Part shown: positions 6,731-10,964 of the stretch, one piece after another
Layout: the number at the start of each line of letters is the position of its first letter
Position numbering within the stretch: the stretch's first letter is position 1
Origin: CAVVWJ01 sp964475685
Lineage (GTDB): Bacteria > Gemmatimonadota > Gemmatimonadetes > Gemmatimonadales > GWC2-71-9
Assembly: GCA_964475685.1 (NCBI GenBank)
Contig: CAYYXP010000148.1
Span: 1-10,964 of the forward strand
Reading direction: 5' to 3'
Length of the DNA stretch: 10,964 nt
Notes under the pieces: generated by a model
Database searches by the model: none
What the model was told of the DNA's origin: nothing
What the model saw: only the letters and a program-made list of their open reading frames with translations
Position numbers and translations under genes: made by a program

Positions 6731-7981
6731 ATGCCGGAGCGCCGGCTCGCCGCACGATGGGTCCTCCCCGTCGAGGGACCCGCGGTGGAGCGAGGGGCGG
6801 TTCTGATCGGGTCGGATGGGAGGATCGCGGCGGTCGGTGCCGAGACGACGGTGCCGCACCCGCAGGGCGTCGTGAGCGAATCGTTCGAGGACGCCATCCT
6901 TCTCCCGGGCCTGGTCAACACTCATGCGCATCTGGAGTTGACGGGGCTCGCCGAAGGCCCTCCGGGACCGGATTTTCCCGCGTGGATCCGGCGGCTGCGG
7001 TCCCGCAAGGCGGAGCGGTCACCTGCGGAGTCTCTGGCCGCGGCGCGCAAGGGGCTGGCTGACTGCTGGGCGGCCGGGGTCACGACCGTCGGGGACACCG
7101 GCGATACCGGCGCGGCCATCGAGGCGTTGTCAGCCTCCGGTGGGTGCGGGGTCGCTTACCAGGAAGTCTTCGGACCACATCCCTCGCAATGCGAGGAGCG
7201 CCTCGCCGATCTTCAGCGGCGGGTGGAGGAGCTCGCGCGGTTCGCCGGGGGGCGCGTGGCGATCGGCGTCTCGCCCCACGCTCCCTACACGGTGAGCGGC
7301 CGGCTCTATGCGGCCGCGGCGGCCTGGGCGGAAGAGGAGGCGCTGCCGGTCGCGGTGCACCTCGCCGAGTCGTCCGCGGAGACGGAGCTGCTCGCGCGGG
7401 GGGAAGGCGGCTTCGCCGAGGCGTGGCGGAAGCGGGGAATCCCCCAGCCGGCGCCGCTCGGCCGCTCGCCGGTCCAGTGGCTGGACTGTCGCGGCGTCCT
7501 CGGCGAGCGTACCCTCTGTATCCACCTGGTGCACCTGGCTCCCGGCGACGTCGAATTGTTGTCGCGCGCGGGGGTGGCGGTCGCCCACTGCCCCCTGTCC
7601 AACCGGGCGCACGGCCACGGGGTGGCTCCCCTGGGCGCGCTCCTCTCCGCGGGGTTACGGGTGGGGCTCGGAACCGATTCCGTCGTGAGCGTCGGGGCCC
7701 TCGATCTCCTGGCGGAGGCCAGGGCGGCGGCAACCCTGGGCGGTCTGGGCGCGGAGGCCGCGCTTGCCCTGTGCACCCTCGCGGGTGCGCGCGCCCTCGG
7801 TCTCGAGCGGGAAGTCGGGAGTCTCCGGGTGGGGAAGTGGGGCGACTGCGTCGTGATTCGCCCCGGACGAGCTACCGAACGGCTGGGGCCGGCGGCACGC
7901 GTTCTCGCCAGTGGTCCGCGTGACGTAGTGGCTACCTTCGTTGGAGGAAGAATCGTGCACCGAGGCGGGCCGATGTCATGA
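6731..7981 (+). CDS. Amidohydrolase / deaminase of the COG0402 type, possibly aminodeoxyfutalosine deaminase
   Basis: This 416-residue metal-dependent hydrolase of the amidohydrolase superfamily (TRZ/ATZ, MtaD, SsnA group) is expected to be cytosolic. Metal and catalytic residues are visible in order: HAH in LVNTHAHLEL (His65, His67), SPHAPY (His183), HLAES (His210, Glu213), HCPLSN (His286) and GLGTDS (Asp316). The small N- and C-terminal strands (GRIAAVG, and KWGDCVVIRPG to VVATFVGGRIVHRG) form the usual composite beta domain. The HxHLE form of the first motif and the PHAPY/HLAES context resemble aminodeoxyfutalosine deaminases (Hp0267-like) more than methylthioadenosine deaminases as I recall them. 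A role in futalosine-route menaquinone synthesis is therefore possible but unproven. The ATG lies 2 bases after the PBP stop, and the TGA overlaps the ArgR start in ATGA, which implies co-transcription and coupling. Confidence 0.88.
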   Translation: MPERRLAARWVLPVEGPAVERGAVLIGSDGRIAAVGAETTVPHPQGVVSESFEDAILLPGLVNTHAHLELTGLAEGPPGPDFPAWIRRLRSRKAERSPAESLAAARKGLADCWAAGVTTVGDTGDTGAAIEALSASGGCGVAYQEVFGPHPSQCEERLADLQRRVEELARFAGGRVAIGVSPHAPYTVSGRLYAAAAAWAEEEALPVAVHLAESSAETELLARGEGGFAEAWRKRGIPQPAPLGRSPVQWLDCRGVLGERTLCIHLVHLAPGDVELLSRAGVAVAHCPLSNRAHGHGVAPLGALLSAGLRVGLGTDSVVSVGALDLLAEARAAATLGGLGAEAALALCTLAGARALGLEREVGSLRVGKWGDCVVIRPGRATERLGPAARVLASGPRDVVATFVGGRIVHRGGPMS

Positions 7982-8424
7982 AGATTCAACGCCACGCCGT
8001 CATCCTGCGCGTCGTCCGGGACCGGCGGATCGAGAGTCAGGACGAGCTGCGCGAAGCGCTCGCGGCGGAAGGGGTGGTCGTGACCCAGGCCACACTGTCC
8101 CGGGATATCCGTGAGCTGGGCCTCGCCAAACTGGTCGATCCTCAGGGCGGCGCCTACTATGCCCACCTCCATCGGGCCGCGGTTCGCCCCGACCTGGGAC
8201 AGGTGCTACCGACGCTCCTCGTGAGTGTGGACGGGGTGGGGCCGCTCCTGGTGCTCAAGACGGCGAGCGGATCGGCCGGTGCCATTACCGAGGCCCTGGA
8301 CCAGGCGGGGTGGGCCGAGATCATCGGGACCATAGCCGGAGACGACACGGTGCTCGTGATCACCCGGAGCCAGCGGATGCGGGAGGCGATCGCGAGCCGG
8401 ATCAAGGGGTTCCTCAGGAAGTAG
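7978..8424 (+). CDS. argR: ArgR-family arginine repressor
   Basis: This is a 148-residue transcription regulator of the ArgR/AhrC family, usually a hexamer that binds ARG boxes with L-arginine as corepressor. The N-terminal winged helix-turn-helix (1-70) includes TQATLSRDIRELGLAK, with the hallmark Ser-Arg at 41-42 in the recognition helix. The C-terminal oligomerisation and arginine-binding domain (about 78-148) ends with GTIAGDDTVLVI. The Asp pair at 122-123 in it contacts arginine in known ArgR proteins. Length matches the family (about 150). Its start overlaps the amidohydrolase stop by 4 bases. GAGG at 7962-7965 is 12 bases upstream, so translation probably depends on coupling. No arginine biosynthesis gene and no clear ARG box is present here, so the regulated genes lie elsewhere or the regulon is unusual. 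Confidence 0.93.
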   Translation: MKIQRHAVILRVVRDRRIESQDELREALAAEGVVVTQATLSRDIRELGLAKLVDPQGGAYYAHLHRAAVRPDLGQVLPTLLVSVDGVGPLLVLKTASGSAGAITEALDQAGWAEIIGTIAGDDTVLVITRSQRMREAIASRIKGFLRK

Positions 8425-8441
8425 GGTGGGCGCCCTTCGGC

Positions 8442-8471
8442 TTGCCCCCTCGCGGGGGGTCGCATTACGAT
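8442..8471 (+). promoter_or_regulatory. Candidate promoter upstream of the HNH endonuclease gene
   Basis: TTGCCC (8442-8447) and TACGAT (8466-8471) are 18 bases apart and each matches 4 of 6 consensus positions. The -10 hexamer is identical to that proposed for tyrS. Transcription from here would give a leader of about 115 bases before the GTG at 8595. TACGAT also occurs inside coding sequence in this window as Tyr-Asp codons, so the hexamer alone is weak evidence. Confidence 0.3.
8445..8458 (+). other. Short G/C hairpin just after argR
   Basis: CCCCC and GGGGG are separated by TCGC, giving a 5-bp all-GC stem 21 bases after the argR stop. No T-run follows, so it is not a standard intrinsic terminator. 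It lies within the spacer of the candidate HNH promoter. Confidence 0.3.
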
Positions 8472-8516
8472 TCGAAAGGCTGGCGGCGCGGGTGTTGCGT
8501 GTCGTCGAACCCCTCT

Positions 8517-8535
8517 CCTCGGGCCCGACCCGAGG
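8517..8535 (+). other. Perfect inverted repeat in the argR-HNH gap
   Basis: CCTCGGG, a 5-base loop CCCGA, and CCCGAGG form a perfect 7-bp stem. It lies 93 bases after the argR stop and 60 bases before the HNH start. The following bases are G-rich with no T-tract. It could be a non-canonical terminator of the PBP-argR run, an RNA hairpin in the HNH leader, or a protein site. The sequence does not distinguish these. Confidence 0.4.
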
Positions 8536-8584
8536 CAGGGCAGGCCGGGCCGGATTCGTACACCCACTGTCCGATCGTTCTTGC

Positions 8585-8588
8585 GGAG
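8585..8588 (+). promoter_or_regulatory. Ribosome-binding site deciding the HNH GTG start
   Basis: GGAG lies 6 bases upstream of GTG 8595. The reading frame is open back into argR, so this site and the conserved RCLALNASFEPL N-terminus are what place the start. Confidence 0.6.
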
Positions 8589-8594
8589 AAACGC

Positions 8595-9155
8595 GTGCGT
8601 TGTCTGGCGTTGAACGCCTCTTTCGAACCCCTCACCATGGTGCCCGTCCGGCGCGCCCTTCGTCTGGTCATCGAGGGCAAGGCCGAGATCGTCGAGGCCG
8701 ACGCCGGAGAGAGCGTCCGCAGCGAACGACTGACACTTCCCAAACCTGCGATCATCCGTCTCGTCAAGTTCGTCCACGTTCCCCGCCGCTTCCGCCGCCA
8801 GGTCACCAACACATTCCTTTTCGCTCGCGATGGCTACCGCTGCCAGTACTGTCATCGGGGGCAGACCGACCTCCGGCACCGCGAGTGCCTCACCCGGGAT
8901 CACCTGGTGCCTCTCTCCCGGGGCGGCGACAACGAGTGGTCGAACGTGGTCACCGCGTGCAGCGCCTGCAACACCCGGAAAGGCAATCACCTTCCGGCGG
9001 AATGTGGCATGCATCCGCTCATCGCGCCCCGCGAGCCGCATTTCGTTCACCTCTCGTGGGCGGTCCGCCGGCTCTCCTCCACGCAAGCCAAGTACATCCG
9101 CCTCTTCTACGGCGAGGAAGCGCTCCGGGCCCTCGGCGGCACCGTCAGGGCCTGA
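8595..9155 (+). CDS. HNH endonuclease family protein
   Basis: This 186-residue protein with a GTG start belongs to a widespread small HNH family of unsettled function. The N-terminal block LALNASFEPLTMVPVRRA, then LVIEGKAEIVEAD (4-37), is the conserved lead-in typical of these proteins. The HNH/zinc module spans about 74-135. Cys83/Cys86 (CQYC) and Cys122/Cys125 (CSAC) would bind structural zinc. Asp102-His103 in LTRDHLVPLSRGG supply the catalytic His and metal ligand, and Asn117 and Asn126 are the HNH asparagines. No other domain, signal peptide or methyltransferase partner is visible, so there is no sign of a restriction-modification system. The gene follows argR by 170 bases in the same direction and may have its own promoter. 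Its last 11 bases overlap the end of the minus-strand DUF4390 gene. Confidence 0.9.
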   Translation: MRCLALNASFEPLTMVPVRRALRLVIEGKAEIVEADAGESVRSERLTLPKPAIIRLVKFVHVPRRFRRQVTNTFLFARDGYRCQYCHRGQTDLRHRECLTRDHLVPLSRGGDNEWSNVVTACSACNTRKGNHLPAECGMHPLIAPREPHFVHLSWAVRRLSSTQAKYIRLFYGEEALRALGGTVRA

Positions 9156-9828
9156 CCTCGAATGCCTCGCTCCTCGCCTCCAGTCGGAGGGTGGGCAGCC
9201 CGGCGATGCGGAGGAGCAGGCGGGTAGCGCCGCGGCCCAGCACGTCTCCCACCTTTCCCTTTCCAGCCGGATCGTCCGGGTCCCCTTCCAGGAAGCGCCG
9301 CAGCTCATCCAGGTCGGAATCCGAAAGCGTCGAGATCTCCACCGCCGCGGCGTAGTAGTACCGTCCCGGTGATCCCGGTTGGATGTTGACCTGGAATGAG
9401 AATCCCAGCGCGGCGCTGAGCGCGTCGAGCGTCGCAAAGCGGCGCTCCCGGCCGCGGCCCGTGATGATCGTGAGCAGGCTGTATTGGTCGAGGAGCGGCT
9501 CGTGCCGTACCACCACATCCCACTGGTTCTCTCGCTCGAAATTGTCGAACCACCCTTCGCGGGATCGCCAGACCTCCACCCGGTAGTGCAGGCGGACCGG
9601 AAGCCCCGAGCGCAGCGCGGAGACCCATCGCTCGTCACTCAGCAGATCTTTCGATTGGACGATCGGCGCGCGTGACCCTGACGCCGACGGGGTGGTCAGC
9701 CGGACTTCGAGCTGCACCGGCGGTACCGTCTGGGCGGTGAGGCCCGTTGGTGCCAGGGTGGCGGCCACGGTGACGACTGCCGCCCAGGCGCGGCTGGCAC
9801 CGGGCGCGGAGCATCGGTGGAGAGGCAC
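9145..9828 (-). CDS. Secreted DUF4390-like protein
   Basis: This 227-residue exported protein resembles DUF4390, a family without an assigned biochemical role. Residues 14-32 form a hydrophobic stretch ending LTAQ, which reads as a Sec signal peptide after a short basic start. The core (about 38-215) begins as a beta strand (VQLEVRLTT) and has the DUF4390 order: LRSGLPVRLHYRVEVWRSREGWFD, split over 72-94, then the QYSLLT strand, then RRFATLDALSAALG (129-142). An acidic/Gly-rich stretch (EGDPDDPAGKGKVG) follows near 181-194. No catalytic motif is visible. The GTG at 9828 uses the last base of the preceding stop codon (TAGTG), so translation is coupled to the Omp85-like gene. The frame is open further upstream, but only within that gene. 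The protein is probably periplasmic or membrane-associated. The DUF4390 match is from memory of the family pattern. Confidence 0.75.
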   Translation of the reverse strand: MPLHRCSAPGASRAWAAVVTVAATLAPTGLTAQTVPPVQLEVRLTTPSASGSRAPIVQSKDLLSDERWVSALRSGLPVRLHYRVEVWRSREGWFDNFERENQWDVVVRHEPLLDQYSLLTIITGRGRERRFATLDALSAALGFSFQVNIQPGSPGRYYYAAAVEISTLSDSDLDELRRFLEGDPDDPAGKGKVGDVLGRGATRLLLRIAGLPTLRLEARSEAFEVRP

Positions 9829-10964
9829 TAGAACCGGCGCTGAAGCCGGACGAACAGCTTGACCGGCTCTCCGCCCGACAGTGCCTTGGCGACGTAAAGG
9901 CCGATCTCGCCTGCGTCGAGGCCGACCCCGATGTCGGCGTTCCATTCATCGAGTGACGGAATCCGGTTGGCCGGCACCTGTCCCGGCCCGTCTCCGGCCA
10001 GCCACGCGTCGCCGAAGTCACCGAAAAAGACCAGGTCGGCTTCTTCGATGCCGATGAATCGGCCGCCCCTCCCGCCGTCCGTGTCCCGCAGGCGGTATCC
10101 GAGATTGAGCCCCAGCCTCGTGCGCACCTCGACCTGTGCCACGATACTGCGGTCACAGAGGGCAGGGTCCGAGGGGTCGTTGTACCCTGGCGGCGCACAG
10201 GTGAAGGCACGGAAGTCGTATCCGGGGAGGATGTCCGTGCCGCCGAGGGACACCCGGCGCTGGACGGGGAGGCGGTCGCCGCCGATCCAGCCCACGGCCC
10301 GGAGCCGTCCATTGATGCGCAGCGATGGCGTGAGCCGCGAATACCGGCGGAAGTCCAGTGACAGCTTGTCGAACGCGTAGCCGCCTCCGACAGGTATCGG
10401 TGGCCGGATCACGTCAGGCAGTGTCACCGGCGCGACGTCGTCGCTCGTGCCGTGTTCGTACCGGGCGCGGAGAAACCACCCGGTGCTCGGCAGGGCGCGC
10501 CGGTTCCGGGTATCGAACGTGATCTCGACGCCGGTGATGAAGTAGTGCCCGTCATCGATCAGCGGGTTTCGCCGCCAGCGGTCGCTGTTTCTCAGAAGCG
10601 ACCACGGGTCGGTGGCGCGCACCGACCGCTCGTGATCGCGGCGCAGCGACACCTCCAGCTTGACTGGGCGGGTGGGCCGCACCCACGCGTATCCCTCGCC
10701 GCCCAGTCGCTCGAAGTAGTCGTGGTAGTCCCGCTGAAGGAGGAACGCGGACCAGCCGTTCTCGGCGGCCGACAGCGGCTGGTCCTCGATGGCGGCAACC
10801 TCACCGTAGACCCGGCCGCCGATACCGGCCGTGGAAGAGCGCAACTCGCCGCGGATGGCGTAGCCGAAGTCGCTGGTCAGGCCCGACCCCTCGCCCGCGG
10901 TCCTCAGGATGCCTCGCACGTCGAGCCTGGCGAGCGTGCTCTTCGTGACGGGGAGCTCGAAGAG
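9828..10964 (-). CDS. Omp85/BamA-like outer-membrane barrel protein, C-terminal part (cut by window edge)
   Basis: The 378 visible residues are alternating beta strands of an outer-membrane barrel, ending in LFVRLQRRF. The terminal Phe is the usual BAM recognition signal. ITFDTRNRRALPSTGWFLRARYEHG (split around 190-215 of the visible part) is the typical Omp85 block of Asp-Thr-Arg followed by Pro-x-x-Gly-Trp. VSLGGTDILPGYDFRAF, around visible residue 249, is the strand-12/loop-6 region. Its usual Arg-Gly-Tyr/Phe tip reads Pro-Gly-Tyr here. Two cysteines 14 residues apart follow in the same predicted loop (FTCAPPGYNDPSDPALCDRS). The visible portion starts mid-barrel or just before it, so whether POTRA domains precede is unknown. 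It could be a BamA/TamA-type assembly factor or a patatin-less surface antigen. It is immediately coupled to the DUF4390-like gene. Confidence 0.83.
   Translation of the reverse strand, partial: LFELPVTKSTLARLDVRGILRTAGEGSGLTSDFGYAIRGELRSSTAGIGGRVYGEVAAIEDQPLSAAENGWSAFLLQRDYHDYFERLGGEGYAWVRPTRPVKLEVSLRRDHERSVRATDPWSLLRNSDRWRRNPLIDDGHYFITGVEITFDTRNRRALPSTGWFLRARYEHGTSDDVAPVTLPDVIRPPIPVGGGYAFDKLSLDFRRYSRLTPSLRINGRLRAVGWIGGDRLPVQRRVSLGGTDILPGYDFRAFTCAPPGYNDPSDPALCDRSIVAQVEVRTRLGLNLGYRLRDTDGGRGGRFIGIEEADLVFFGDFGDAWLAGDGPGQVPANRIPSLDEWNADIGVGLDAGEIGLYVAKALSGGEPVKLFVRLQRRF

Noticed and set aside
8425..8594. Intrinsic terminator after argR
   Set aside because: Hairpins are present but none is followed by a run of T, so they are listed as hairpins only.
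8157..9638. Minus-strand open frame of 493 codons spanning argR, HNH and part of the DUF4390 gene
   Set aside because: It covers three better-supported genes, has no motifs, and its codons are the complement of high-GC coding sequence.

Overview
This is a high-GC (roughly two thirds G+C by eye) stretch of chromosome from a Gram-negative (diderm) bacterium. It carries an Omp85-type outer-membrane barrel, a bifunctional class A penicillin-binding protein and an ArgR repressor among housekeeping genes. The gene style fits Gemmatimonadota or a neighbouring high-GC diderm phylum. That placement is inferred from protein flavour alone and is tentative. No mobile element, CRISPR array, tRNA or rRNA gene was found, and no stretch longer than about 170 bases lacks a gene.

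Layout, left to right. The window opens in the 5' part of a patatin-like phospholipase gene on the minus strand. Divergent from it run a class V PLP-dependent aminotransferase gene and a HerA-like/DUF853 ATPase gene (YjgR type). The ATPase gene meets tyrS, on the minus strand, tail to tail with only 3 bases between the stop codons. tyrS is divergent from a PBP1A-type peptidoglycan synthase across a 54-base gap that appears to hold two overlapping promoters. The one for tyrS is placed so that its mRNA would be leaderless.

The PBP gene begins a tightly packed plus-strand run. An amidohydrolase/deaminase gene of the COG0402 type follows after 2 bases, possibly an aminodeoxyfutalosine deaminase. 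An ArgR-family regulator gene then overlaps it by 4 bases (ATGA). After a 170-base gap with hairpins and a candidate promoter comes a small HNH endonuclease gene. It overlaps tail to tail by 11 bases with a minus-strand pair: an Omp85-like outer-membrane protein, cut by the right edge, followed by a secreted DUF4390-like protein. Their stop and start codons share one base (TAGTG).

The genes do not form one pathway. Two local modules look functional: the PBP-deaminase-ArgR run, which is co-transcribed by spacing though its metabolic link is unclear, and the translationally coupled Omp85/DUF4390 envelope pair. The pair is the best lead for something not well described. The rest is ordinary core genome.
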